From contig JAZBRS010000044.1 of assembly GCA_037176725.1 (NCBI GenBank), positions 1,240,001 to 1,304,000 of the forward strand: DNA of 64,000 nt, written 5' to 3'. The translations under genes and the position numbers were made by a program. The first letter of the stretch is position 1. Each line of letters begins with the position of its first letter. The notes under the pieces are model-generated. The model searched no databases. It was not told the origin of the DNA and worked only from the letters and a program-made list of their open reading frames with translations. Positions 35,561-48,350 of this stretch are shown here, piece after piece. This DNA is from Posidonia oceanica (lineage: Eukaryota > Streptophyta > Magnoliopsida > Alismatales > Posidoniaceae).

Positions 35561-36885
35561 CAGTAGATGTATCAGTTACACGCATGGAGCAGCCTGCACA
35601 TTGCATGAGCATAGAGGAGGCAGATTCAGCAGAAGAGCAGCCTTGGTACTGCGATATCAAAGCATTCCTTGAATCTGGCAGCCACCCGCCTGGCTCCTCA
35701 GCAGTAGATAGAAGAACTTTGGCGCGTCTGGTGTCAAAGTACGTGTTAGGGGCAGGGCAGCTATACAGAATATCATACAGCCAGATGCACCTACGCTGCT
35801 TAAGCAAGTCAGAGGCCGACACGCTTATGCTCCAAGTTCATGCAGGGACTTGTGGTCCGCATATGAACGAAGTGCTGCTGGCCAAGAAGATAATGTTGCA
35901 AGGCTATTTCTGGTCAACCATGGAGGCAGACTGCTGCCAGTTTGTGCGTAGATGCCACAACTACTAGATCCATGGTAATCTTATACACGCGCCCCTGCAG
36001 GAACTGCACAGCATGTCCTTGCCATGACCCTTCTCCACCTGGGGGATGGATGTCATTGGCCCCATACACCCTGCAGCACCGAATGGTCATCGCTTCATCC
36101 TGGTAGCGATAGATTATTTCACTAAGTGGGTGGAAGCAGCCTTCTACAAGGCGGTCACTGCCGCGGTGACAGAAAAGTTTATCAGAAATAACATTGTCAC
36201 CCGGTATGGGGTCCCGCATGCAGTCATCCTTGACAATGGCCCGAACTTTATTGCAAAGAGGATCGAGGAATACCTGCAGAAGCATCAGATCAAGCATCAT
36301 AGATCCTCACCCTATCGGCTGCAGATGAATGGAGCAGTCGAGTCTGCCAACAAAAACATTGTGAAGATAATGAAAAAGATGGCAGAAACCCACAGAGACT
36401 AGCATGATAAGCTCCCGTACGCACTCTGGGCGTACAGAACATCAGTGCGAACCTCTACAGGAGCCACCCCTTATTCGCTGGCATATGGCATGGACGCAGT
36501 GCTGCCTGTCAAAGTGGAGATCCCTTCGCTGCGAATCCTGCGAGAAGCAGAGCTGGAAGAAGTAGAATGGGTCGAGGACCGCTACGCCCAGCTCAACCTG
36601 ATAGACGAGCGCAGATTGCAAGCAATGCATAATGCTTGCTGCTACCAGAAGCGTATGGCAAGAGCATACCTAAAGAAGGTGCGACCCAGGAGCTTCCAGC
36701 CAGGAGACCTTGTTCTGCAAGCCATCCACTCGCCAGACGGTCGAGGTAAATTCTGACCCAACTAGCGTGGCCTCTTTGTGGTCAAGCAGGCATTCTCAGG
36801 CGGCGCAGCGATTCTTAAGGACATGGATCAGACTGGGCAGTCAGAGCTGGTCAATGCATGCTATCTCAAGAAATACTATCAATAG
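35561..36885 (+). pseudogene. B2 integrase
   Basis: The HHCC domain has VHAGTCGPH (about 35836-35862) and CCQFVRRC. The core has WGMDVIGPIHP (first Asp about 36049), VILDNGPNFIAKR (second Asp about 36232) and MNGAVESANKN (Glu). The C-terminal part reads RSFQPGDLVLQ and ends NACYLKKYYQ at the TAG 36883-36885. In-frame stops at about 35965, 36025, 36400, 36754 and 36763 are each one transition from a sense codon that fits the family (CAG, TGG, TGG, CGA, TGG). No chromodomain is seen. Confidence 0.93.
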
Positions 36886-38305
36886 CCTGGCCCCAACCTT
36901 GCAGAGCATTTCCTTCCATCCTACCCTTTGCATCTTCTCTTCCTTGTACATTCTCCCTGCATCCCAATCTCATCCCTTGCATTCCCGCATTCTCTACATA
37001 TAGCCTTGCATTCTCTGTCTCTTCCTGCATACCTCCAACAAAAATCAAAAAAATTCCTGCAAGAATCATGCATTGCATTTGGGCCCGATGATGAAATCGG
37101 ACGTGCTGCCTGCTTTGGAAGGAGTCTACCCTGCCTCACCTAACACTACTTAGGCGTCTTAGCTAGTGAGGGAGCCACCTTTCAAATAAGAATAGGCGAA
37201 ACAACCAAACCCCTTAGGACTTGCACCTCCCGAGGGAGATAAAATGCTAGGGCGTGAGCAAATGTGAGCATAAAAGAGTATGTCTGAGCGTGGGCACAAA
37301 AGAAAAGCAACAGAAGGCGAAGAGAGAAGCAGGCCCTAGAGATAGAGGCGTGTAGCATAACCTTGTCCCTCCGAACTGCCTCAGAGATAGTTCATCATTT
37401 AGCACCTGGGAGCCCCGAATCCACTTCAAAACCCCAGTGCCCATTACCTCTAAGCCTGGGATAGCGGAAGCTTGCAAAAAAAAAAAGAAGAAAAGAAAAA
37501 GCAAAGCAAAAAGCAAAAAAAGAGAAAGCAAAAAGAAAAGAAGAAAAAAAAAAGCAACTCCAGAAAGGAAAACAAGCAAGCAACGCAATCCCTTAGAGAT
37601 AAGCAAAGTTTGCGCCTAGGAAATCCACAAACCTTGCGAAGCCTTTAAACTCAGCAAGGCCTAGCAAGCAGCTCCCCAACTCCAACTAGGTGCCCACTAC
37701 CTCCAAGTTAGGGATAGGGGAAGCCTACATGCCTATGAGGGAGCCAAAACGATGCAAAAGAGTAGGTGTAGGTCCTTGGGAGTTTGGTCTGGAGCCTGTC
37801 CTCACCACCCCCGCGCTGCAAATAACCCCTTCCTGAGCGCCACCAGCAAGTTAAGAGCTTGAATAGAGTCCAGTGAGTCAGGGACCCCTCTCTTCCTCTA
37901 CAGCAGGCACCAAGCACTCCTTATGCTGAGGGCTACAGCATATAAGCTAAGTCATGCATACATCCATAGCATCTATTCCAAGTCATGCACATCTCTCCGC
38001 ATACTAAGTATAAAACATGCATGCATGCATAGCATAAGTCCTTCCTTTTTCTTCTATCTTCCCGCTCTGCAAAACTTGGTCCGGCATTGAGACAGTACTT
38101 CTATCTAGCATGCGCCAACCGCCTCCCAGCTGCACTGGTCCAGAGCTCCGACCAACCACTTACCCCAGCAGAGCTGCCCCTAGTCTGAATATGTTTAAAT
38201 ATCTGCACTCTGAACGCTAACTGTTAAACCTGCTAAAGCTGCTGTGTTAATTTTGAAATGATGCCCTTTACCAGCCAGTTGTATGCTTATACCTGATCTG
38301 ATGAA
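36886..38305 (+). other. B2 spacer between integrase and downstream ORF
   Basis: Non-coding. It contains GCAT-rich sequence, a purine-rich low-complexity run (about 37470-37560, A/G with GCAAA) and, toward the end, sequence without coding signal. Open frames on the opposite strand at 37250-37600 mirror the purine run. Confidence 0.7.
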
Positions 38306-38323
38306 CTGCAACTCTGTTTACAG
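38306..38323 (+). promoter_or_regulatory. Candidate splice acceptor before the downstream ORF
   Basis: ACTCTGTTTACAG ends 45 bases before the ATG at 38369. It resembles a plant 3' splice site. A spliced subgenomic mRNA would explain how an ORF 3' of integrase is expressed, but no transcript evidence is available. Confidence 0.3.
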
Positions 38324-38368
38324 GTACCTGAGCTTTCTATACCAGCAGCCTGCACTTACACTCCTGCA

Positions 38369-39495
38369 ATGGGCTATCCAACTCTAGTCACTCCCATTCA
38401 CTGTTTAGATGCCTTGCGAGAGTGGGTTGGCAAACTCACTGAAGCTGACCGCGAGAGGCTGCGCACTTGGGCGATTCCCTCTAAACTTTTGAAAGCAACA
38501 GATGTTGAAGTGAGCCGACACCTCCTATGCGCTGCAGCAAGATTCTGGAAGCCAGCACACCACGTCTTCCACTTCGGTAGGACAGAGCTGACTCCTACGC
38601 TTGAGGAGGTGCGCCGGATTTGTGGCTTCTCTGCAACTATGGGACCCCCAATCTTTATGAGGCGCGATGGATATGCTGCGGTCTTGAGCCAGCTGACTGG
38701 GCTCTCTGTTAAGCGCGTCCAGCAAAAACTTATCTGCACCAGCAGGCCCACGCCCCTGCTCCGCCTAGAGTACTTTGATGCTGTTATGGAGAAGCGTGCT
38801 GAACTTGGAGACAAGCTGTGGCTCCAAGGATTCGTTGTCCGCTTCCTAGGCGAGCTGATCTTCACGCATGGCAGGATGACGGTTGCAATCAAGATTGCCA
38901 AGATTGCACTTGCAGTGGTGACCCGGCACATTGACTGGCACCAGTCGTCCTCGCGGAAACGTATCGCGGGCTGGACCACGTTGTGCACCGCTGCCGTCAG
39001 TTCCACGGCTGCGGTGTGCTTGTGCAGATCTGGCTAGCTGCACACCTGGAGATGGACCTCCTGCGCCCTCAGAGGCATGCTATTGAAACCTACTGTAGCA
39101 ACGGCCATGCAAGAACTATAAAGACCGTGCCGGAGGAGTATCAGAAACTATCTGAGCTGACAGATGATGCAGTAACCTGGCGAATCATCCCATCTGCAGC
39201 AGAACCCTTCACCGTCTTCTTCGATGCTCGCGATACGCAGCTAGTAGTACTGCCTGGATTCACCGGGGGTGTGGAGTACCACCCTATCCAGGTTATGTGG
39301 CAGTTTGGCTACCGGCAGGGCGTCTTCATTGATAGCATCGCGCCCAGACTCATGCAACTATACCCCTTCAGCACAACAGCCTCTACAACAGTGCTAGCAG
39401 ACCTGATGCGGCACAGGGTAAAATCTACTGATATTGCAGCTGTGAAGGGTTCAGGATGTACTTCTGAGTACGTCTCCGAGGTGCAGGGACTCTAG
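38369..39495 (+). pseudogene. Extra ORF downstream of integrase, plant mobile domain/DUF7745-like
   Basis: It starts at a true ATG (MGYPTLVTPIHCLDALREWV) and has a frame change near 38985. The first part reads VSRHLLCAAARFWKPAHHVF, then FGRTELTPTLEEVRRICGF, the second VTWRIIPSAAEPFTVFF, DTQLVVLPGFTGGVEYHP and QVMWQFGYRQGVF. The order (helical N-terminus with a TPTLEE-type motif, then a WRI…G.EY.P…QFG.RQ block) resembles the plant mobile domain-like DUF7745 group found in plant genomes and in retroelements. Function is unknown; host PMD proteins act in silencing and genome stability. It is in the same sense as pol and is not a known gag/pol part. Identity is by memory of the family only. Confidence 0.6.
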
Positions 39496-42163
39496 CCCCT
39501 CAGCGAGATCCCTCCAGGCGCCCCCCAGTTTCCTGACTCCCGCCCAGCAAAGAAGGCCCGGCATAACTAGGCACTTATGCAGCTATCTGCTTGTATAACT
39601 TTTTTGCTTGAATCATGCTGTATCTTTTGGCCTATCAGAGGCGTGTAACCAGAGATTCACTCAATACAAAGACATTTCACGCCATTTGTTTGTGATGCAT
39701 GCCTTGCCTATCTGCATACCTGTTCCTGTCAGGATGTTACAGGACCTGCATCAAGCACCTCAGAGCATTAACCCATGCAGATAACCTGAAGCAGCCCCAC
39801 AAAGAGTCTCAGAACAGTTCCCCCTGCAAGCATCATGCAATCAGCAACCTCGGCAGGAGAGTTGCAGCAAAGCCCTCCGCAGTCAACATGCACGCAAAGA
39901 ACCTTGCTGATCCATGCACCACCGCCACCACTTGCCCAGTTTGCTCTGGGCTGGCACCCCTAACTGCTCGCTTGGCAAACGTGTTAGTTTTGTCTACTTT
40001 TTCTTTCTTTTGGTACTAGGGGCACCTCGGTTGTCCCCTGGTATCATCCCTGATACCAGGGGCATCTTTTTAGGCTACTCTCTGGTATCGCTTTCCCTTT
40101 TTCCCTTTCCTGCTTGCTTCCTTGGGCGAGGACAAGCTCTTCTCGGACCCCGTATGCTCGGAGTCCTGCCCTGTATCCTCGTGCGAGGATCAGCCCTTGC
40201 GTGGCTTCGCTCCGTGCGGACGATGCCCACGCTTGCCTGCCTCCTTTCCCTTCCTGCTTGTCCTCGTGCGAGGATAAGTCTTTTGTCTTTCTTGCTGGTC
40301 CTCGTGTGAGGACAAGTCTTTTTCCGTTTTGCGTGGCTCCGCTCCGTGCGGATGGGGTCTCGCGCGCTTGCTTCCCCAGGCGGGGACAAGCTTCTTTCTT
40401 CTGCCCCTCCTGCTTGTCCTCGTGCGAGGATAAGCCCTTTTCCTTTTCTGCGTGACTTCCCTCTGTGTGGACGGGGTCCCGCGCGCTTGCTTCCTCGGGC
40501 AAGGACAAGCTTCTTTCTTCTTTCCCTCCTGCTTGCTTCCTCAGGCGAGGATAAGCCTTTTTTCTTTTTGCTTGCTTCCTTGGGCGAGGACAAGCTTTGC
40601 GTAGCTCCACGCGGATGGAGTTTTCCTGTTCCTCGGGCGAGGATCAAGCCCGCTTACTCCTCGACCAAGGATAAGCGTATGTGCGCCCTTGCTTGCTCCT
40701 CGGGCGAGGACAAGCTCTTCTCGGACTCCGTATGCTCGGTGTCTTGCCCTGTATCCTCGTGCGAGGATCAGCCCTTGTGTGGCTTCGCTCCGTGTGAACA
40801 ATGCCCACGCTTGCCCTCCCCCTTTCCCTTCCTGCTTATCCTCATGCGAGGATAAGTCTTTTGTCTTTCTTGCTTATCCTCGCGTAAGGACAAGCCTTTT
40901 CCATTTTGCGTGGCTCCGCTCCATGCGAACGGGGTCCCGCGCGCTTACTTCCCTGGGCGGGACAAGCTTCTTTCTTCTGCCTCTCCTGCTTGTCCTCGTG
41001 CGAGGATAAGCCCTTTTTCTTTTCTGCGTGACTTCCCTCCGTGCAGATAGGGTCCCGTGTGCTTGCTTCCCTAGGCGGGGACAAGCTTCTTTCTTCTACC
41101 TCTCCAGCTTGTCCTCGTGCAAGGATAAGCCTTTTTCCTTTTCTGCGTGACTTCACTCCGTGCGAATGGGGTCCCGCGTGCCTGCTTCCTTGGGCGAGGA
41201 CAAGCTTCTTTCTTCTTTCCCTCCTGCTCGTTTCCCTGGTCGGGGACGAGCCCCCTGTCTGACCCTTGGGGCTCGGGTTAGACTGCTGCTTGTTTCCTCG
41301 GGCGAGGACAAGCCCCCCTTTTGATTTCGTCCATGTGGAATCCCCCGCTTGCTTCCTCGGGCAAGGACAAGCTCTTCTCGGACCCCGTATGCTCGGAGTC
41401 CTGCCCTGTATCCTCGTGCGAGGATCAGCCCTTGCGTGGCCTCGCTCCGTGCGGACGATGCCCACGCTTGCCAACCTCCTTTCTTTTCTTGCTTGCTCCT
41501 CGGGCGGGGACAAGCTCCTCTCGGACCTCGTATGCTCGAAGTCCTACTCTATATCCTCGTGCGAGGATCAGCCCTTGCGTGGCCTCACTCCGTGCGGACG
41601 ATGCCCATGCTTGCCAACCCCCTTTCTTTTCTTGCTTGTTTCCTCAGGTGAGGACAAGCTGCTCTTGTTTTCCTTGCGGGCTGGCAGCCCCAACTGCTCG
41701 GTCGACAGCCGTCCAATTGTCTCCCCCCTCTGCTTGCTGGGCTAGCAGCCCTAACTGCTCGAATGCCAAGCCCGTCAGCCTTGTCAAGCATTTCCTTTGT
41801 AAGGACGGACTAACCCTTGAACTCACGCATTGCACTGCAGCTTTATTTGCATTTCTTCTGCATCAACATCGCATTCTTGCACTAACAGCATTGCATGATA
41901 AATAACTGCATCAGCATGCATTACATCTGCACTAACATCTAACATAACCTCTGCACTAACTTCTGCATTAGCATGCATCGCATTGCACGCATGGCATCAG
42001 CATCCGCATTCACATCTGCACCTGCATTGTGGCTTTGGGTCATGTCTTCCAGTGCATCCACCGGGCGAATGACTCGTGCCTACAATTGTTTGCGCTCTTG
42101 CCGGCATCAGGTAGGGTGTCTTGTCTACCCTGAGCAGCGGTCTCGCTTCGCTTGACCTCGCTC
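39496..42163 (+). other. B2 3' internal region
   Basis: Non-coding. It includes GCAT-rich sequence with CATGCA words, GGGCTGGCA…CCTAACTGCTCG phrases near 39950, 41685 and 41735 shared with the B1 3' tail, the hairpin array and finally GCATT-rich sequence up to the polypurine tract. Confidence 0.75.
40100..41665 (+). repeat. Array of about 27 short hairpins
   Basis: The recurrent word is GCTTGTCCTCGTGCGAGGAC followed by AAGC, with variants such as GCTTCCTCGGGCGAGGACAAG and TATCCTCGTGCGAGGATC. Each is a self-complementary stem of 8-11 bp with a 2-4 nt loop. Spacers of 20-60 nt include GTGGCTTCGCTCCGTGCGGA-like sequence that is also partly self-complementary. A larger unit of about 570 bp starts near 40119 and recurs near 40690, with part of it again at 41350 and 41490. 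Confidence 0.9.
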
Positions 42164-42172
42164 AGGGAGGGG
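42164..42172 (+). promoter_or_regulatory. Polypurine tract of B2
   Basis: AGGGAGGGG followed by CATC lies immediately before the TG of the right LTR at 42177. It would prime plus-strand DNA synthesis. Confidence 0.8.
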
Positions 42173-43140
42173 CATCTGTAGACACTCCATTCTGACAGCC
42201 TGGAAGTTGGTAGTTCTCTTTTGCAGGCTTGTGTGGTCTCTGGATTGGCATTCCCTTTTCTAACCCATTTTCTAGCCCATTTCCAAACCCAAAACCTTGC
42301 CTCAAACCCTAGAAACCCTTACCTAAGCTATTTGCATTTTTACAACACTTCTAGGCCCAAACCTAAGCCCATTTGCAACCCATGCCACCTGAGTGTGTTG
42401 GACGCTGGAACAGGCAGCGTCCAACGTTGGACGCGGCCTGTGCTAGCGTCCAACGTTGGACGTGCTATGGTTTGGCGTCCAACGTTGGACGCGCTCTGGT
42501 CGCGCATCCAACGACTTGAGGTCGGCAGCGGTTACTCCACCCCCTCCAGCTCACCGCCCGTCCAATCCTGTGCCTCCCCGCACTTACTACCTGTCCCTTC
42601 CTCCACTCCACGCCATCCACTACCTTCCAAGCATCACTTACTACCCATCTCCTCCTATTTCAGCCCGAAATCAGCCCTCACACTTCTCACTGACAGGTCT
42701 GCCTTCTGTCGGCCGTGTCAGCCACCGCCTTGCCTCCGCCGCCCTCCTACCATTGCCCACACCCTCCTCTGACATCCCACATGGCCTCCACACACTCATC
42801 CGCACCTGCCAATGCCTGATTTTGCCAGAATTTGGCCTGCAAATACTTGCCAAGCACTGGAACCCATGGAAGCTTCAACAAAAACCAGCAAGTTCAACCC
42901 TTTGCCATTCTCACCACACACAACGAACGAGAGAGCTTCCACTTCCGAGAGCAAGAAGGCACTCCCCTCTCCGTCCTCGACGCTTCGCGATCTCCTCCGG
43001 TGCTCTGAGCAGCTCAGACGCCCTCGCCGAAGTTGCTGCCGCAGCACACCTACAACTCCGGCAAGCTAGGTGGAATCTCCGCTCCAGGCCGCGAAACAGT
43101 TAGCTTTCTGTCCCCTGTAGTCTTGCATGCATAGTAGAGT

Positions 43141-43145
43141 GTCTC
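43141..43145. repeat. Target site duplication of C2 (GTCTC)
   Basis: GTCTC precedes C2 and is repeated at 49055-49059. The left LTR of B2 has the uninterrupted sequence near 24385. Confidence 0.95.
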
Positions 43146-45018
43146 TGTTGACACCCCATTTTGACAGGCTTGATCAATTGGAATCTCCTGGTAGCTTCTG
43201 GATTCAAATCTAGGTCCAAACCTACACAATCCTTTTCATCCTTCTCTCCAAAACTAGCCCAAACTTGACCTAGAATTACACCCCTTTCCCAAGCCCAAAA
43301 ACTACCCAAAAACCATAGGAAAACTCACCATCTCCAACTTAGCAAACCTACCCAAAAACCCTCAAACATTTCAAACCAAAACACTCCCAAAAATCCTAGA
43401 AAATCTAGGTAAAACTACCCTTTTTCTGCACCTCAAAACCCTTTCAAAACTTTCCCAAAACTAAACCCAAACCCTAGGTCCAATACCAGAGACCCTAGGC
43501 CACACACTCCCCAAATTTCAGCTCTTTTCAAAACCTCCAACCCCTCCATTTACCCAAATTATCCTTTTATCTATCCTGGATTATTCTTTTCTCTCTCCTC
43601 TCTCTCTCTCTCCTGATTATCCTCCTTCTTTTCACCCCCTTCTCTCCCTTCTTCTTGCCTGGCTGTGAGCCCCCTTGTACTTCTATCTCTTCTGAATCTT
43701 ATTTATATTTATATTTTTATCTTATTTTTAGCATTTTCTTTGGCTTTCAAAAAATTATTTTCTCTCCACTCCTCTCTTTCATCTTTATTCCCTCATTTCT
43801 CCTTTTTCATCTTCCCTTTTCTTCTCCTTTCCTCTCTTCCACTAAATCCCTAAAAAATCCTTAAAAACCTCTAAAACTCTAAAACAAAAGGAAAACAAAC
43901 CAAAACTCTAAAAGAAATAATTAAAAACATTAAACAAACAATTAAAAACCAAAACCTAACTAAATCTAGCTAAAATGGAAAACTAAGAATGCAACTTAAA
44001 AAATGCAAAACAAACAAAAAGAAAATACTGTAAAATCAAGGAAAAAACCAAAATGTAACCAAAACAAGCCAAAGTAAAAATCGTATTAAAAATAATCAAA
44101 AAACAAATCCTAAAAGAAAGGAAACACTTAAGAAATGCTAAGGCTAGTAATTAAGAAAAAACTTAACTTAACAATCCTAAAAAGAAACAATTTGAAAACT
44201 TAATTAAAAAATTAAAAAAAACAATCAAAAATCTAAGAACACTTAATTAAAAACTTAACAAGAAAACCTAACCTAAAAAATCTTAAAAGAACTTAACAAT
44301 CAAAAATAAAAAACAAATCAAAGAAGACTTAAGAAAAAAAAGCTAAAATCAAAAAATCTAAAACTCGCCCTAATTAATTTAAAAACAAACTTTAAAAAAT
44401 CCTAATTAACATCTCAAGTATTTAACAAGAAAAACATAATTAAAAAACAACTTAAAAGACTTAACAAACATTTAAAAAAAATCAAAAAACAAAGAAAACC
44501 CTAAAAACCCTAATCGAAACTAAATCTCTTTAAACCTAATTAACCAATTAAAGACAACCATTAAAAAACTTAATCAAAGTCCTAACTTTAAGCACAACTA
44601 TTCTAAAAGCCTTTTCTATTTTTATTTTATTTTTATCTTTTTTATTTCCTTCTTCTTTCCCCTCTTCTTTTTCCTTTCTTCCTTTCTTCCTTTCTTTCTA
44701 TGTTTTCTTTCTTTTTTTCCTGAGCCCAGTCTAGCCCGTTCCTTTCCTTCCTTCTTTCTTTCTTTTTTTCTTTTTTCTCTCCGCACACGGCTCGGCCCAC
44801 ACACATCCTCTTCCCTCCTTCTTCTTCTTCTTCTTCCTCAGTTTTCTCCCGCGCCAGCTCTCTCTCTCTCATCTTCAAATTTGATTTTCTTCTTCCCTCC
44901 CGATCACCTCAGCCTCCAGCTCATCTCCACTTCTCTCATGTCTCAGCAGTTTCTCCGGGGGGGCATTAATTGCCGTCACCTCCGGCCATCCTTCCTCTGC
45001 AGCAGCAACCTCCCGCCG

Positions 45019-45036
45019 GTGGAATTCGAATTCCAC
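45019..45036. repeat. Perfect 18-bp palindrome in C2
   Basis: GTGGAATTCGAATTCCAC is its own complement. The matching place in the inverted copy C3 (63858-63875) has GTGGATTTCAAAATCCAC, where an A-to-T change in one arm is matched by T-to-A in the other. Confidence 0.85.
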
Positions 45037-47939
45037 TGCGCGCTCATCCTCCTTCAGCTGCTTAAAACCCACAGCATCCTCCTCCTTCATCGCCTTTTCG
45101 TCGTCCCCTAAGAGAGAGCAACCAGAGAGCGAAAGAAGCCAGCCAATTCCACTCCTTTCTCCTCCTCTGAATCCAGCAGCTTCCTCCTCTTCTTTTCCAC
45201 TAATCCAAGCCCCTTCCCAACCAACAAATCACTCCAAATTCCTCCCCCAAATCCACCCAAACAACCACCATTTCAGGCCTTCCTTCCACGCCCCGAACCA
45301 CCTCTGAATCACCCTCCATCACCCTGAAAACACAGCAGAACCCAACACCCTCTCCTCTCAAAATTCCGAGTACACCAGACCACCAAATCCCTCCAAACTC
45401 CACCTAGCAACTCCCCAGAATCTCACCTTCTTAGAGCACCTGAGTTTCAGCTCTAACCCTCACCACAGACCAAATCCATCACCACAAACACCTGCAGCCA
45501 ACTCCACCAAAAAATCAACCTAGCAGCCCTCTCCTTCTCCAAGCCTCCACTGACCCTCCTGAGCATCCAAAAACACTTACGAACCCTCTAGAAGCTCGCC
45601 GGTACCCTCCAATCGATCCGGAGAGCAGCAGACACCTCCCCCCATCTCCAGCAGCCTCTGCCGAACCCACTGAAGCGAAATCCTTCTCCGGACTACGAAG
45701 CTTCATTCTAGAGATCCAGGAAGCTCCGGAGTACTCCACTGATCCATTCTCACCTCTCCTAGGCCGACGACGACGTCTGCAACCTCCGGACGACCTCCGC
45801 CGGCAAGCTCTGAATCACCAGACGTCGGGGGGACTTCTCAGTTGCGGAATCAGGTACCACTCTTCCCCTGTAGTTTAGTTTTTCTCCTCTCGTGCTTTTC
45901 CGCCTTTTAGTTTAGTGTTTCCTCCCCTCTTCCGCCGAGTCGTCGCCGCCGTCGTCTCGTCTTCTCCGGTGAGCTTCGCGACTAGAATCGCCGCTCCGTG
46001 AGTAGAACTCGCTTCCAGGGATCGCCCGAGCTCCGCACCGACTCCAGGATCACTCCGGTGGCTTCAGAATGCCACGACGACGCTCCGATCATCTTCCCTA
46101 CCTCCGAGCAGGTTTGCAGAGCTCCGTCCAGCTCCCCGGCCTGCTCCAGGCAGCACCAAGCCGCGCCGACGCCTCCCAGATCTTCGTCAGCCTCCGGTGA
46201 ACGTCGCCGACCCTTCCCCGCGTCCTCAGCCCCCCTTCTCCGACGTCCGTGGCCACTGGAAGCTTCTGCTACAGTGACCATGGTAGCTGTGATTTCACTA
46301 TAGCTTTATTTTCTGTTAGTTAGCTAATTTGCCACTAAATTGCATTTTCAGTTTCTGTTTTTACTTTATTACATTCTGGTCCTGCCTCTGTTTAAGATTC
46401 ATTTAATTCTGAATTTAAATCTTATTAAATTGCATGAAAAACTTAAAAAACTGCCTAATTGCATGTTGGTCCTTCTACTGTGTTTTCTTTTAATGTTTAT
46501 TTTAGTTCAGGCCCTCTGGTTTTCCATTTTTGCATGTTAGTCCTTCAATCAATAATCTGATTTAATGTTTTAATTTTACCTTAGTAATTGCATTTTTAAA
46601 CCCTATTGTTTTCTTCATTTGCACTTTAGTCCTCTGTTCTGTTAACTTATGCATTTATTTTTCAATTTTTCTTACTACATTGCATTATTTCCCCCATACT
46701 TTCTGATTTTTGCATATAGGTCCTTCATTAATGAACAGCATACATTTAAATGCATATTTTGCTTATAAAATTGTATTTTAGACCCTGCATGTTTTAAAAA
46801 TTGCATATAGGTCCTCTACATGCTTATAAAACTCATTTAAATGCATATTTTTGCTTATAAAATTGTATTTTAGACCCTGCATATTTAAAAATTGCATATA
46901 GGTCCTCTATTTACATTCTCAGACCATTTAAGACCACTGTTTTGCTTACAAAATTGCATTTCAACCCTTGCATGTTTCAAAATTGCATGTTAATCCTCCA
47001 TATGATTTCAAAACTTATCCTATGCATGTTTACCTTGTAAAATTGCATTTTGAACCCTGCATTTTGCAAAATTGCACTCAGACCCTCCAGTTTTCAAAAA
47101 CCTTGCATAAAAGCCCCTAACTTTTCAAAATCTTTGTATATAGACCCCCACTTTTTCAAAAATTGCACATAAGTTCCCAAATTTTCTGAAAAATCATCCT
47201 TAGGTCTTTTCTTGCATTTCTGCATGCATTTTACTCATGCATCCTTGCATTTGGCATTCCTGCACATGCTTGAGCATTCTTAGCTCCCATTTACATGGGA
47301 GGACCTATTGTGCACATTCCTAAGACCTCCTGTACACCTAGATCCATTCTTCTCCTCTGTTCTGGCCCCTCTGCCTTGAAGCTGGGATATCTTCAGATCT
47401 GGCCGTTGGATCTTCTCAACCAAGCTACCTGGACGACCCTGGCGGAGCGCTCTTCAGCATGGACCAAGCAGTTCTCAAATTAGGCTTCAGATTTCCAAAG
47501 TAAGTCCTCCTGAACCCCTGCACAGCATTCATTTGCACACCATTTGCATCCCATGCATTGTTTTTGCTTTCTGATTTCTCGAGCATGTAGAATAGGACCT
47601 CCTTTTCTCATCTATCAACACTGTTTCCTCTTTTCGCGTACTCCCAGTACTTTGTGTTGCATTTCCCCTGGATTCACCACTAATTGCGACTTTCTTCCCC
47701 CTTTTCCACTATCCGATCGCATCGCGAGCTTTTGGCAGCGTGCGAGACACATCGTGGGACACTTTGGTGGGAAACAGTCACAAAACAGTGGTAATCCCTC
47801 CACTTGCTTCCTTTCCCCTTTGTAGGTCTTCACACTTACTTTGCGCGGTCCTTAAACAGTGTCTGTTCTCACACACGTACTGTTTGCCTCCCCTTTTGCT
47901 TCTCCTATTCTTTCTCTTTGCATCTGCATCTGCATGGCT

Positions 47940-48350
47940 TCGTCGATGTTTTATTTCGCCTATCTTTGGCACCGTTTTGCTTGTCCGCTTCGCTTTTGGC
48001 ACCGTTTTGCCTGTCTGCTTTGCTTTTTGGCACCGTTTTGCGTGCCTGCTTTGCTTTTGGCACCATTTTGCGTACCTGCTTCATCTTTGGCACTGTTTCG
48101 CATGTCCGCTTTGCTTTTGACACCGTTTTGCGTGCCCGCTTCGCTTTTGGCACCGTTTTGCATGCTGGCTTTGTTTTCTCAAACCGTTTCGCGTGCCGCT
48201 TTGTTTTCTTGTATTGTTTTGCGTGCCATTCTTGTTTTCCGCACCATTTTGCGTGCCCACTTCGTTTTCTGCACCATTTTGCGTGCCGCTTTGTTTTCTT
48301 GCACCATTTCGCGTGCCGCTTCTGTTTCTCGCATCGTTTTGCGTGTCTTA
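47940..48350 (+). repeat. About 30-bp tandem array in C2
   Basis: Units TTTTGGCACCGTTTTGCGTG followed by CCTGCTTTGC, changing to CCGCTTTGTTTTCTTGCACC further right. About 13 units by eye, roughly half the number in C1. Confidence 0.88.

Noticed and set aside
38398..39006. Minus-strand open frame opposite the downstream ORF
   Set aside because: The plus frame starts at ATG and shows family-like motifs; the minus frame shows none.
40044..41513. Open frames on the minus strand with repeated LARG and PRPHR-like words
   Set aside because: They are translations of the hairpin array; no start context or domain, and equal openness in other frames.
40100..41665. CRISPR-like or bacterial REP-like array
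   Set aside because: Repeats vary, spacers are not unique or regular, no cas genes, and the context is a plant retrotransposon.
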